From Brevibacterium daeguense (GTDB lineage Bacteria; Actinomycetota; Actinomycetes; Actinomycetales; Brevibacteriaceae): a DNA stretch of 43,263 nt. The notes below the pieces were generated by a model. The model did no database searches and had not been told where the DNA came from. It was given only the letters and a program-made list of their open reading frames with translations. A program made the position numbers and the translations under genes. Location: contig NZ_JAJTWW010000018.1 in the NCBI RefSeq assembly GCF_021729135.1, forward strand, positions 1 through 43,263. The letters run 5' to 3'. Position 1 is the first letter of the stretch, and each line of letters opens with the position of its first letter. Shown in pieces: positions 1 to 8,850 of the stretch.

Positions 1-434
1 GTTCGGCGGAGCGTTTCGGCTGCTCGCAGCAACGCGACGGCTTCCTGGTCGGAGGTGGTGCCGGCGGTCGCTGTCACCATTCCGGTGTGTTCGGACAGCG
101 CGTCGAGGACAGTCAGCAGGCCGGGTGCGGCTGACTCCAGATGAACCTGCGTGGTCGCATCCAGCAGTCCCGACCTGACAGGGTGCCCCGCCGGATTCGC
201 GGCATCGGCCGACGCTTCGGGAGGGGAGGCGGCAACGCTGACGCCAGCGCTGGTGCCGAAGTCAGCCGGCGCCTCGGGAGCGGCGTCATTCTCAGGTGCG
301 GCCGGCGCCTCGGGAGCGGCGCTGCCTCCGGGTGGGGTGGGGACATCGTCGGGGATCGGTCTGCTGGGAGGTTCGGCCTTGGCGACCAGCGCGGCCAGAA
401 CCTGCTTGACGTTATCGGGATCGATCAGGGTCAT
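1..434 (-). CDS. N-terminal part of a protein cut by the window edge, possibly a DUF222/HNH endonuclease
   Basis: The frame is open from an ATG at 434 to the left edge, about 144 codons without a stop. A GGAGG ribosome site lies just before the ATG, so the start is well supported. The protein begins MTLIDPDNVKQVLAALVAKA. A long Ala/Pro/Glu-rich linker follows, containing twice-repeated APEAPA-type units (about residues 30-75). An ordinary helical segment then ends in ALLRAAETLRR. That ending resembles the start of the DUF222 (13E12-type) domain found in many actinobacterial HNH endonucleases, which often carry such a low-complexity leader. The catalytic part would lie outside the window, so the identity is only a suggestion. 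That a real gene starts here is fairly sure. Confidence 0.5.
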   Translation of the reverse strand, partial: MTLIDPDNVKQVLAALVAKAEPPSRPIPDDVPTPPGGSAAPEAPAAPENDAAPEAPADFGTSAGVSVAASPPEASADAANPAGHPVRSGLLDATTQVHLESAAPGLLTVLDALSEHTGMVTATAGTTSDQEAVALLRAAETLRR

Positions 435-560
435 GGGGGAACCTCCGATGCTCGTACCCCAACCCTATCAACAATAGAACACGAATAGAACAGTAATGCG
501 GATAAAGTTGTCCCAATTTCCATGCGGCATTCTGTTGGTCGAATCAGCTGAATGATGAGC

Positions 561-594
561 GGGGCCGGGTGGTAGGGGAAAACCACCCGACCCC
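561..594 (-). terminator. Hairpin terminator-like element downstream of the TIGR01906-type gene
   Basis: Arms 561-573 (ggggccgggtggt) and 582-594 pair over 13 bp with one mismatch around an 8-nt loop. It lies 3' of the minus-strand gene ending at 730. There is no T-run, so it is a GC-rich hairpin of the kind common in actinobacteria. The rest of 435-729 shows nothing else recognisable. Confidence 0.5.
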
Positions 595-729
595 GAGTCT
601 TGGTGTCGGTGCTGACTCGTCGTCAGCTCCTATTCAGCAGAAGTTTCAGTCCGGCCGCACGCTTCGGGCCGGACCGCACGCCTCAGTTCGAACGCATTGC
701 GAGGCCAGGCCGGATACCACGTCTCAGCC

Positions 730-1782
730 TCACGCTGCGGCGGAACGGGCTGCTCGCCGGCGTCTGGCGCCGACGAAAGTGAGAATCAGGGGGAGCAGTG
801 AACCGAGCAGAACGATGACTCCGACTGCAATTCCTGCGTCCATCCAGAACTCAGCCGGGAAGAGGCGGATGAGCGCGTCGTCCAGGTAGAACTGCCACGT
901 TCCCTCCTCGAAGAAGAGGGCATGGAAGCCGGTGAAGAACTGGTCCCAGCCGGTGAAAGCGAGCACTCCTGCCGCGATCGCAGCGAGCAGCGTGAGAATG
1001 GCTCCGAAGCGGATGCCGTGACGAATGCCCGGACCGGTGCGCCGGGACAGGTAAAGGGCGAACACGATGCCGACGATTGCCGCGATGATCGCGACCAGGT
1101 ACAGCAGTGTCACGAGCGATTTCACATCAGCCATGTGGGAGATCTCTTCCGGGCCGAACACCGGAACACCGTTGGGCAGCACGACATCGGAGAGGTACCG
1201 GCTCGAGTCGAGGTTGTTCAGATAGTCGACGACATAGGAGCCATAGTGGAGGCGGTCCTCCGGAGTGAATCCGTAGTTGTCGGCGGGGAACCCCGGTCTG
1301 TAGAAGTACTCGAATTTGAGGAAGAATCCGGACGCCACTGCTCGGACCGCGAGTGCTGCGAGCACGAAGGGCATGGCCAATGTGATCCAGATGGTCCCGA
1401 TGACGTCGAGGACCCCGAATCCGCGCGACTCCGGCACATCCACGTCCCTCGACTTCTCGGACCGGGAAGGCGCCGAGGTGCGAGCGGCACTGCCGGACGC
1501 CGCTGGACTCGCAGCAGGACCGGTGCCGCTGAGCATCGCCCATTCCTCATCGGAGAGCATTGCCGGCTTGGCGCTGGTCTGGGCCGCTGCCGGCGAGGCG
1601 CCGGAGGGATGGACCTCGCGCGTCGGCTCGGGTTCGTCATGAAGGGGGTCGAAGGCCTGAGTGTCCTCGAGGTGCGAACCGGAGGCAGAGTCACCGGACC
1701 GAGCCGCCGCGTTCGGTTCGGAGCCCGAACTCAAGCGCCGCGACATCAGGTCATCGGTGTTCTTCGGTTCATCAGTAGCCAC
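730..1782 (-). CDS. TIGR01906/DUF1461-family integral membrane protein
   Basis: The first 120 or so residues are a disordered, Ser/Ala/Glu-rich cytoplasmic tail. A hydrophobic segment follows (about 122-150). Next comes an extracytoplasmic loop containing the family-like stretch FGPEEISHMADVK, then TM segments near 222-243 and 254-275. A second loop holds FFEEGTWQFYLDDALIRLFP, followed by a last TM. The acidic-His-Met-Asp-Val-Lys motif and the LIRLFP..FW stretch are what I remember of TIGR01906; its biochemical function is unknown. I chose the GTG at 1782 because AACAAT lies 6 nt upstream, as in a leaderless promoter. A GTG at 1827 would add 15 residues and has no ribosome site. It follows the AEC permease gene on the same strand with a short gap and may be co-transcribed. 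Confidence 0.7.
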   Translation of the reverse strand: MATDEPKNTDDLMSRRLSSGSEPNAAARSGDSASGSHLEDTQAFDPLHDEPEPTREVHPSGASPAAAQTSAKPAMLSDEEWAMLSGTGPAASPAASGSAARTSAPSRSEKSRDVDVPESRGFGVLDVIGTIWITLAMPFVLAALAVRAVASGFFLKFEYFYRPGFPADNYGFTPEDRLHYGSYVVDYLNNLDSSRYLSDVVLPNGVPVFGPEEISHMADVKSLVTLLYLVAIIAAIVGIVFALYLSRRTGPGIRHGIRFGAILTLLAAIAAGVLAFTGWDQFFTGFHALFFEEGTWQFYLDDALIRLFPAEFWMDAGIAVGVIVLLGSLLPLILTFVGARRRRAARSAAA

Positions 1783-1893
1783 GCCTCCATTGTTCGCCCC
1801 ATCCAAGTGCGGGCGGGGGACCGACACGCGGATGCGGCGAACTCGCGGGCGGGGAGCGACGGTCGGAGCAGACCGCGGTCAGCCGTTCGAAGC

Positions 1894-2817
1894 TCACCCG
1901 AACAGCACTGCCACGACGAGAATCGTCGGCACCGACAGCACGGTGGTGATGAAGACAGCATCCCGAGCCAGGCGTTCGGACTGGTTGTATTCCAGCGAGT
2001 AGATGTACACGTTCTGAGCCGTCGGCAGGGCGGAGGTGACGACGATCCCCATCAGATCGAGTCCTGAGTACCCCAGCAGCGGACCGCCGACCACCCAGGC
2101 GATGAGCGGCTGCGCGATCAGCTTGAGCGTGGTGATCATCGTCAGCTGCGAGCGGGCGCCCGGCACCGGCAGCTGCCAGCCGTCCTTGAGCGAGATGCCG
2201 AATGCCAGCAGCGCGCCCGGAACCGCAATCGCGGCGAGCATGCTCACCGGCTCGTGCACCACGCCGGGCAGCCGGATGCCCGTCAGTGAGGATGCGACGC
2301 CGATCGCCGCGCCGATCACGATCGGATTGCGCAGCACCACCACGACCGCCTTCCACCATTCGCCGCCCGCTCCTGGCCGGGTCGAGTCGAGGAGCGCCAT
2401 GCTGACCGGCGCGAGCACGATGAGCTGGAACAGCAGCACGGGAGCGACGTAGCTCAGGTCGCCGAGCACATAGGTGGCGATGGGGATGCCGAGGTTGCCG
2501 ATGTTGACGTAGCTCACCGACATCGCGCTGATCGTCGATTCGCCCAGGCTGCGCCTGCGCACTGCCTTGGTGAGGACGAATGCCGCGATCCCGACGAGCA
2601 GGGCTGAGCCGCCGGTGGCCACCAGCGCCGACGAGAAGATCATTCCGATCTCGGTCTCCGCCAGGGTGATGTAGAGCAGCGCGGGAGTGGCCGCGTAGAA
2701 CACGAGCTTGGCGATGACCTGCTGCCCGGTAGGACCGAGCACGCCCGTGCGACCGAGGATGAATCCCGTGAGTATGACGACGCTGATGACGCCGAAACCC
2801 TCGAGAACTCCGATCAC
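1894..2817 (-). CDS. AEC-family (auxin efflux carrier-like) permease
   Basis: This is a 307-residue, almost entirely hydrophobic protein with about ten membrane segments, the usual size for the AEC family (PF03547). It begins GVLEGFGVISVVILTGFILGRTGVLG, the family's typical first helix and glycine turn. Conserved-looking mid parts include NIGNLGIPIATYVLG and, near the C-terminus, SALPTAQNVYIYS, which match the NxGxxGxP and LPTAQNV signatures of AEC carriers. The frame stays open far upstream, but the GTG at 2817 fits the family start and has an AAGGGA-type ribosome site. A -10-like TACTCT on the minus strand (2864-2869) would give a leader of about 40 nt. Substrates of bacterial members vary (malate, malonate, other anions), so none is assigned. 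Confidence 0.85.
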   Translation of the reverse strand: MIGVLEGFGVISVVILTGFILGRTGVLGPTGQQVIAKLVFYAATPALLYITLAETEIGMIFSSALVATGGSALLVGIAAFVLTKAVRRRSLGESTISAMSVSYVNIGNLGIPIATYVLGDLSYVAPVLLFQLIVLAPVSMALLDSTRPGAGGEWWKAVVVVLRNPIVIGAAIGVASSLTGIRLPGVVHEPVSMLAAIAVPGALLAFGISLKDGWQLPVPGARSQLTMITTLKLIAQPLIAWVVGGPLLGYSGLDLMGIVVTSALPTAQNVYIYSLEYNQSERLARDAVFITTVLSVPTILVVAVLFG

Positions 2818-3000
2818 TGTGCCCTGTCCCTTCCCTGCCCCCGCCCCTTCTCTGCCCCGTCCAAGAGTAGACCTGCGACGGCGACCGCCTGCGCCCGCCG
2901 TCGCCCTGCCGGTTGCAGAGGCGACCGAGGGCCCCGACTGCAGCGCCCGACCGTCCTCGTGGAAATCCGTGCCCGCCCCTGCCGGTACCCTGGTGGGGAC

Positions 3001-6000
3001 ATGAGCGAGCATCGAAAGACCCGGTCATCCTCCCGCCGGAATCCGCGCAGCAGGGGTCGCGACCCGCGCAGGCGTGACACGGCGCAGCGCACGGCCCGCC
3101 TGCAGGAGGCACGGCGTTCGGTTCGACCGACGATCACCTACCCGCCGCAGCTGCCGGTCAGCGAGCAGCGGGATGCCATCGCGGAGGCGATCCGCGACAA
3201 CCAGGTCGTCGTCATCGCCGGTGAGACCGGGTCCGGCAAGACCACTCAGATCCCGAAGATCTGCCTGGAGCTCGGCCTCGGAATCGACGGACTCATCGGC
3301 CACACCCAGCCGCGCCGGATCGCGGCCCGCGCTGTTGCCGGCCGGCTGGCCGAGGAACTCGACCAGGAGCTGGGGGAGGGCATCGGCTACCAGGTGCGCT
3401 TCACCTCGCAGGTCGCCGACAGCACGCGCGTCAAGGTGATGACCGACGGCATCCTGCTGGCGGAGCTGCAGCACGACAAGTTCCTGAGCGACTACGAAGT
3501 CCTCATCATCGACGAGGCTCACGAACGCAGCCTCAACATCGACTTCCTGTTGGGCTTCCTCGCCCGGCTGCTGCGCAAGCGCAGCGATCTCAAGGTGATC
3601 ATCACCTCGGCGACGATCGATCCGGAATCATTCGCCGCCCACTTCGATGACGCTCCCGTCATCCGCGTCTCCGGGCGGACCTACCCCGTCGAGGTCCGCT
3701 ACCGCCCACTGGACCCGGACGCAGGGGAGGCAGACGACGACTCGGACGGACCCGGCGACGACGGCGCCTATGAAGCCGGCGCGATGGACCAGACCGAGGG
3801 GATCCTCGCAGCATTCGACGAGCTCGCCGCGGAGGAGCCGGGCGACATCCTCGTCTTCCTGTCGGGAGAGCGCGAGATCCGCGACACCGCCGAGGCGCTC
3901 ACCGGACACCTCAGCAGGCGCGGCGGCCGCCATGCGCAGTGGGAGATCGTGCCGCTGTTCGCCCGGCTCTCGGCAGGCGAACAGCAGCGAGTGTTCGCCC
4001 CGCACTCCCGGCCTCGCGTGGTGCTGGCCACCAACGTCGCGGAGACCTCCTTGACGGTGCCGGGCATCAAGTACGTCATCGATGCCGGCACGGCGCGGAT
4101 CTCCCGCTACTCCAACCGCACCAAGGTCCAGCGGCTGCCCATCGAGCGCATCTCGCAGGCAAGCGCGAACCAGCGCAAGGGCCGTTGCGGACGAACCAGC
4201 GACGGCATCTGCATCCGCCTGTACTCGGAGGAGGACTTCGAATCCCGGCCCGAGTACACCGACCCGGAGATCCTGCGGACGAACCTCGCCAGTGTCATCC
4301 TGCAGATGAGCGCGCTCGGATTCGCCGAGCGGGAATCCGATATCAGCGCCTTCCCCTTCCTCACTCCGCCCGACCCCAAAGCGGTTCGCGACGGTCGCGT
4401 GCTCCTGGGCGAACTCGGCGCGCTGCAGACCGACGAGGGCCGGATCCGGCTGACCGGAATCGGGCGCAAGCTCTCCCGGCTGCCCATCGACCCGCGGCTG
4501 GCCCGCATGCTGCTCGCCGGGGCAGAGGCCGGATGCGGCGGAGAGTTGGCGGTCATCGTCGCCGGGCTGTCCATCCAGGATCCCCGGGAGCGCCCCACCG
4601 AAGTCCGTGCGGAGGCGGACGCCCAGCACGCGCGCTTCCGGCACGACACGAGTGACTTCCTGGCCCTGCTCAACCTGTGGAACTACCTCAGCGACTCCGC
4701 TGCGGCTCTTTCCTCGTCGAAGTTCCGCCGCCAGTGCAAGTCCGAATTCATCAACTTCGTGCGGGTGCGCGAATGGCAGGACCTCGTCGGCCAGCTGCGC
4801 TCGCTGCTGGGCAACACCGGCGTCCACATCGAGCGGGCGAGTTGGCGGCCGCTCGATGCGGACACGGAGGCAGCCGGGTCCCGGCGTAGCCAACAGCGCC
4901 GCGGACAGGGCGGGAAGAAGGCTGCGCTGTACGACGACGAGGCCGTCCAGATCCACCGGGCTCTGCTGACCGGCCTCCTGTCGATGATCGGCGTGCGCAC
5001 GGCCGACGGCCGCGAGTACCAGGGAGCTCGCGGGACCCGGTTCGCGATCTTCCCCGGCTCGGGGCTGTTCAAGACCAGGCCCGAGGTCGTGATGTCGGCC
5101 GAGCTCGTGGAGACCTCCCGGCTGTGGGCCAGGACCGTGGCTGCAGTCGAGCCCGAGTGGGTCGTCGAGGCCGCAGGACCCCTGGCAGTGCGGCAGCACA
5201 GCGAGCCCCACTGGTCGCAGAAGACCGGCTCGGCCATGGCCTACGAGAAGGTCTCCCTCTACGGTGTCGCCCTGATCTCCGACCGTCGGGTGGGCTACGG
5301 GAAGATCGACCCCGAAGTCTCCCGCGAACTCTTCATCCGCCATGCGCTGATCGACGGTGAGTGGCGCGACCGGCATGCCTTCCTGGCGCGCAACGCCGCC
5401 GCCGTGGCGGAGGCGGAGGACCTCGCATCGCGGATCCGCAACCGCCGGCTGCTGGCCGAGGACGAAGTGCTGTTCGACTTCTACGACTCCCGGCTGCCGG
5501 AGACGATCGTCTCCGGGGCCCATTTCAACAGCTGGTGGAAGAAGAAGCGGCAGCACGAGCCCGAGTACCTCGACATCCAGGTCGATGCTCTTCTGAGCGA
5601 GGATTCGGCGGAGCTCGCCTCGCAGGCAGCCGAGGACTTCCCGCTGGAATGGCCGCTGCCCGACGGCAGCGCCGCGGTTCTGCGGTACGCCTATGCCCCC
5701 GGCTCGAACGCCGACGGCGTGACGGTGGAGATCCCGGCCGAATCGCTGCCCGCGGTGGAGTTCGACGAGTTCACCTGGCAGGTGCCCGGTCTGCGCCATG
5801 AGCTCGTCACCGCCCTCATCCGGTCGCTGCCCAAGGCGAAGCGCAGATATTTCGTCCCGGCCCCGGACGTCGCCGCCGAGGTGCTCGCCGGCCTGACGCC
5901 GTATGAGGGCAGGCTTCCCGAGGTGCTCGCCGCCGAACTCACCGCGCGTGCCGGGGGAGGGGAGCTCACCGACCTGGTCCCGATCACGATCTCCGCCGAC

Positions 6001-7035
6001 GACTTCGACCTCGGCCGCCTCCCGTCCCATCTGGTCATGGAGTTCGCCGTGCGGCAGGGGAACTCGTTGAGCCGTCCCACGACGGATGTGGGGGCTCTGC
6101 TGGAGACGACCCCCGCCCCGAAGCCGGTCGAACGCGCGCAGCGCTCGGGCGGTTTCCAGCCCCGCGAGCGCATCACCAGCTGGGACTTCGTGCTCGACCT
6201 CGAACCGGTCGGCACGGGCGGCAGCACGCAGGTGTATCCGGGACTCCGGGACGACGCGGACTCCGTCGCACTCACCGCCTGGCCCGATGAGACTCGAGCA
6301 CGCCTCGGCACCCGCAACGGCCTGCTGCGGCTGCTCGCGCTGTCGCTTGCCGACCGGACCGACTACGTCGCCGACCACCTGTCGAACTCCGAGAAGCTCG
6401 TGATCGCCGGCAACGCGCAGGGCCGACCGGACATCCTCCAGTCGTGTGCACGCGTCGCGGTCGACAGCCTCGTCGGCGCTGAGGTCGAGGTGCGCACTCC
6501 GGAGCAGTTCTCCCGGCTGCGCGCTGAGGTGGACGCGCAATTCATCCCCGCATGCACCTCGGCGGTGGGTCTGGCCGTCGGCATCTTCGAACGGGCTGAG
6601 AGAGTGCGCAGGTCAGTGTCGAAGGCCTCGTCACTGGTCCTGCTGCAGAATCTCACCGAGCTCAAGGAGTGGCTGGGAGACCTGCTCGCCGCGGATTTCC
6701 TGACCACCACTCCCGCTGCCCACCTGCACCGCATCCCGGTCTACCTCGATGCGGCACTGTTTCGAGTCGAGAAGATGCAGGAGTCGCCCACGCGCGACAA
6801 GCAGCTGATGGATCGAGTGCACGTGATCAGCGCGAAGGTCGACAAGGCGCTGGAGGCGCGGTTCCGCGAAACCCGCGGGCTGCCGATCGGGCGGCGGTCC
6901 ATGATCCTGCCCCCGGAGTGGTCAGCGCTGCTGTGGGACATCGAGGAGCTGCGGGTGAGCCTGTTCGCCCAGCACCTGGGAACCAGCCATCCGGTCAGCG
7001 AGCAGCGGATCGCGAAAGCACTCGCTCGCCTCTGA
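3001..7035 (+). CDS. hrpA: ATP-dependent RNA helicase HrpA (DEAH box)
   Basis: The 1344-residue protein is the normal length for bacterial HrpA. An Arg-rich leader (1-45) precedes Walker A GETGSGKT (74-81). DEAH follows at 171-174, SAT at 203-205, and motif VI QRKGRCGR at 391-398; NVAETSLTVPG matches motif V. A helicase-associated domain and the long HrpA-specific C-terminal domain (DUF3418) follow. Family knowledge: HrpA unwinds RNA using ATP and in E. coli helps rescue stalled or collided ribosomes. I chose the ATG at 3001 because TACCCT at 2986-2991 and GGTGGGG directly precede it, giving a very short or absent leader. The frame continues upstream to 2959 without support. It is transcribed divergently from the AEC permease. 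The acidic insert near residues 239-258 (DAGEADDDSDG...) looks like a species-specific loop. Confidence 0.95.
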   Translation: MSEHRKTRSSSRRNPRSRGRDPRRRDTAQRTARLQEARRSVRPTITYPPQLPVSEQRDAIAEAIRDNQVVVIAGETGSGKTTQIPKICLELGLGIDGLIGHTQPRRIAARAVAGRLAEELDQELGEGIGYQVRFTSQVADSTRVKVMTDGILLAELQHDKFLSDYEVLIIDEAHERSLNIDFLLGFLARLLRKRSDLKVIITSATIDPESFAAHFDDAPVIRVSGRTYPVEVRYRPLDPDAGEADDDSDGPGDDGAYEAGAMDQTEGILAAFDELAAEEPGDILVFLSGEREIRDTAEALTGHLSRRGGRHAQWEIVPLFARLSAGEQQRVFAPHSRPRVVLATNVAETSLTVPGIKYVIDAGTARISRYSNRTKVQRLPIERISQASANQRKGRCGRTSDGICIRLYSEEDFESRPEYTDPEILRTNLASVILQMSALGFAERESDISAFPFLTPPDPKAVRDGRVLLGELGALQTDEGRIRLTGIGRKLSRLPIDPRLARMLLAGAEAGCGGELAVIVAGLSIQDPRERPTEVRAEADAQHARFRHDTSDFLALLNLWNYLSDSAAALSSSKFRRQCKSEFINFVRVREWQDLVGQLRSLLGNTGVHIERASWRPLDADTEAAGSRRSQQRRGQGGKKAALYDDEAVQIHRALLTGLLSMIGVRTADGREYQGARGTRFAIFPGSGLFKTRPEVVMSAELVETSRLWARTVAAVEPEWVVEAAGPLAVRQHSEPHWSQKTGSAMAYEKVSLYGVALISDRRVGYGKIDPEVSRELFIRHALIDGEWRDRHAFLARNAAAVAEAEDLASRIRNRRLLAEDEVLFDFYDSRLPETIVSGAHFNSWWKKKRQHEPEYLDIQVDALLSEDSAELASQAAEDFPLEWPLPDGSAAVLRYAYAPGSNADGVTVEIPAESLPAVEFDEFTWQVPGLRHELVTALIRSLPKAKRRYFVPAPDVAAEVLAGLTPYEGRLPEVLAAELTARAGGGELTDLVPITISADDFDLGRLPSHLVMEFAVRQGNSLSRPTTDVGALLETTPAPKPVERAQRSGGFQPRERITSWDFVLDLEPVGTGGSTQVYPGLRDDADSVALTAWPDETRARLGTRNGLLRLLALSLADRTDYVADHLSNSEKLVIAGNAQGRPDILQSCARVAVDSLVGAEVEVRTPEQFSRLRAEVDAQFIPACTSAVGLAVGIFERAERVRRSVSKASSLVLLQNLTELKEWLGDLLAADFLTTTPAAHLHRIPVYLDAALFRVEKMQESPTRDKQLMDRVHVISAKVDKALEARFRETRGLPIGRRSMILPPEWSALLWDIEELRVSLFAQHLGTSHPVSEQRIAKALARL

Positions 7036-7074
7036 CGGGGGCTTCCGGTCACGGGCAGGTCCGTCCGGGGCGTG

Positions 7075-7125
7075 GCACCTCGTCACGGCAGCTCGTCACG
7101 GCGGTGCTCATGGCAGCTCGTCACG
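7075..7125 (-). repeat. 13-bp tandem repeat made from the 3' end of the sigma factor gene
   Basis: On the minus strand, cgtgacgagctgc encodes the sigma factor's last residues (RDEL) at 7113-7125. It recurs perfectly at 7088-7100 and with one change (cgtgacgaggtgc) at 7075-7087. The stop codon (7108-7110) lies between the first and second copies. It sits in the gap between the convergent hrpA and sigma genes. Confidence 0.8.
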
Positions 7126-8340
7126 ACGGCGCGTCAGATGGGCGATCTCGGCGGTATTGCCGGCCAGCTCGATGGCACGGTCGTACGCCGCACGCGCTGC
7201 CTCGCAGCGGTCCAGCCGACGCAGCAGGTCCGCGCGAGTGGCGTGATAGGCGTGATACCCGCCCAGGGAGTCCTTGAGGCGCTCGACAGCCGCCAACGCC
7301 ACCGCGGGATCGTCGCGCTCTGCGATGGCGACGGCTCGGTTCAGGGCGATGATCGGCGACGGGTCGAGCCGGACGAGCCGGTCGTAGAGCCCGACGACCA
7401 GCGACCAGTCGGTGTCCTCTGCCCTGCGCGCGGAGGTGTGCACCGCGTTGATCGCGGCGAGGAGCTGATAGCGGCCGGGTGCCGTCCCGGTGGCCAGGCG
7501 CTCTCTGACCAGTCGGTGCCCCTCGGCGAGCAGCGCTGCGTCCCACGCTCCCCGGTTCTGCTCGTCGAGTGTGATCAGCTCGCCATCGGCGGTGACGCGA
7601 GCGGCGCGGCGCGCCTCGGTGAGCAGCATCAGAGCCAGCAGGCCGATGACCTCGCCATCCTCCGGCAGCAGAGTCCGCACCAAGCGGGTGAGCCGGATCG
7701 CCTCGGCGGTCAGGTCAGGGCGCACCGGGTCGGCGTCGCACCCGGTGGCCAGGTACCCCTCGTTGAAGACGAGGAACAGCACGGCGAGCACGCCGGAGAC
7801 GCGGGCCGGGAGATCCGCCGCCGACGGCACCCGATACGGGATGCGGGCCGTCTTGATCTTGGACTTCGCACGGGTGATCCGCTGCCCCATGGTGCTCTCC
7901 TGCACCAGGAATGCGCGGGAGATCTCCGGCACGGTCAGGCCGGCGACCAGACGCAGAGTCAGTGCCACCCGCGCCTCCATCGACAGCGCGGAGTGACAGC
8001 AGGTGAAGATCAGCCGGAGCCGATCATCATCGATCGCTCCCAACGGCTGGGCGGGAACGTCCTCGAACAGCATCTGGGCCTCCGCCTGCTTGTCGCCGCG
8101 CTTGGCCTCGCGCCGGATCCGATCGATGGCCTTCCGGTAGGCCGTGGTGGTCAGCCAGGCTCCCGGATTGGGAGGCACGCTGTCGGCAGGCCACCGTTCG
8201 ACGGCCGCCGCGAACGCCTCGGCCGCGGAATCCTCGGCGAGATCGAGATCACCGAGGCGTCGCGCCAGAGTGGCAACCACCCGGGCCCATTCGTCATGGA
8301 AGACCTGGGTGATCGCCTGCTGGACGTCGCCTCTGCTCAC
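7108..8340 (-). CDS. ECF42-type sigma factor (SigJ/YlaC superfamily with long C-terminal domain)
   Basis: This is a 410-residue sigma-70-family protein. Residues 1-75 form sigma region 2 (VFHDEWARVVATLARRLGDLDLAEDSAAEAFAAAVERWP), and about 110-170 form region 4, with the helix-turn-helix stretch GLTVPEISRAFLVQESTMGQRI. The C-terminal 230 residues are helical, with FLVFNEGYLA and TPR-like pairs (the DUF6596-type extension). This is the layout of the ECF42 group, which lacks a classical anti-sigma factor and is encoded with DGPF proteins. The GTG at 8340 overlaps the TGA of the upstream DGPF gene (GTGA), so translation is coupled. A longer open frame to 8670 is a shadow of that gene. The DNA for the last codons is repeated downstream of the stop (7075-7107). 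Confidence 0.88.
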   Translation of the reverse strand: MSRGDVQQAITQVFHDEWARVVATLARRLGDLDLAEDSAAEAFAAAVERWPADSVPPNPGAWLTTTAYRKAIDRIRREAKRGDKQAEAQMLFEDVPAQPLGAIDDDRLRLIFTCCHSALSMEARVALTLRLVAGLTVPEISRAFLVQESTMGQRITRAKSKIKTARIPYRVPSAADLPARVSGVLAVLFLVFNEGYLATGCDADPVRPDLTAEAIRLTRLVRTLLPEDGEVIGLLALMLLTEARRAARVTADGELITLDEQNRGAWDAALLAEGHRLVRERLATGTAPGRYQLLAAINAVHTSARRAEDTDWSLVVGLYDRLVRLDPSPIIALNRAVAIAERDDPAVALAAVERLKDSLGGYHAYHATRADLLRRLDRCEAARAAYDRAIELAGNTAEIAHLTRRRDELP

Positions 8341-8660
8341 AGGAACGGCCGCACCTCGAGTTTCCGGTTGCAGACCTTCGATCCCTCGGTCGCGAGCGCC
8401 AGCGCCTCGTCGAGATCCGCGGCTTCCAGGATCCAGAATCCGGCGAGATGCTCTTTGGATTCGAGGAACGGACCATCGGTGATCAGAGGTTCGTCGCCCC
8501 GGTTGTCGACGACGGTGGCCGAGCTCGGATCTGCGAGGCCGCCCGCGAATATCCAGTTCCCCGCCTCCCTCAGCCGATCGTTGAACTCGTGGATGGCTGC
8601 CATCTCCTCGTCGGTGGCGAGCCCGGCGGTGTCGTCGATCACGGAAACCAGGTAATGCAT
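8337..8660 (-). CDS. DGPF/YCII-domain protein, partner of the ECF42 sigma factor
   Basis: This 107-residue protein carries the signature DGPF at residues 62-65 (ITDGPFLESKEHLAGFW) within a ferredoxin-like YCII fold (MHYLVSVID at the start, LEVRPFL at the end). The start ATG at 8660 has AGGAGATG upstream. Family knowledge: DGPF proteins are encoded beside ECF42 sigma factors and are thought to belong to their regulon or control. The biochemical role is not settled; related YCII proteins have been suggested to act as small enzymes. Its stop overlaps the start of the sigma gene by 4 nt. I see no anti-sigma gene nearby. Confidence 0.9.
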   Translation of the reverse strand: MHYLVSVIDDTAGLATDEEMAAIHEFNDRLREAGNWIFAGGLADPSSATVVDNRGDEPLITDGPFLESKEHLAGFWILEAADLDEALALATEGSKVCNRKLEVRPFL

Positions 8661-8765
8661 CCCACATCATCTCCTGTGGCTGGGGACTCCCGCGGGCGGG
8701 CGTCCGCTGTTCTGGTCAAGAACACCCTTCCCCCAATCCGACCTCACCCCCCACTCCTGCCGCAA

Positions 8766-8850
8766 GACCGGATTCAGCCATGCAAGGCGGGCCGGTAGGC
8801 GAGCTCGTGACCGGATTCACCATGCAGGAAGGGCTGGTAGGTGAGCTCCT
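8766..8850 (-). repeat. 42-bp tandem duplication at the 3' end of the first DHFR-like gene
   Basis: The segment 8809-8850 is repeated with some changes at 8766-8808. In protein terms, a 14-residue unit (LTYQPFLHGESGHE) is followed by a second partial unit (LAYRPALHG) and then the stop. A single extra base in the second copy turns the GGT-GAA reading into GGC-TGA and closes the frame at 8774-8776. Confidence 0.8.

Noticed and set aside
3628..6540. 970-codon open frame opposite hrpA
   Set aside because: Antisense shadow of a clear helicase gene, caused by high GC.
7108..8670. 520-codon version of the sigma factor
   Set aside because: The extra N-terminus is an out-of-frame reading of the DGPF gene; the GTG at 8340 in the GTGA overlap fits the family start.
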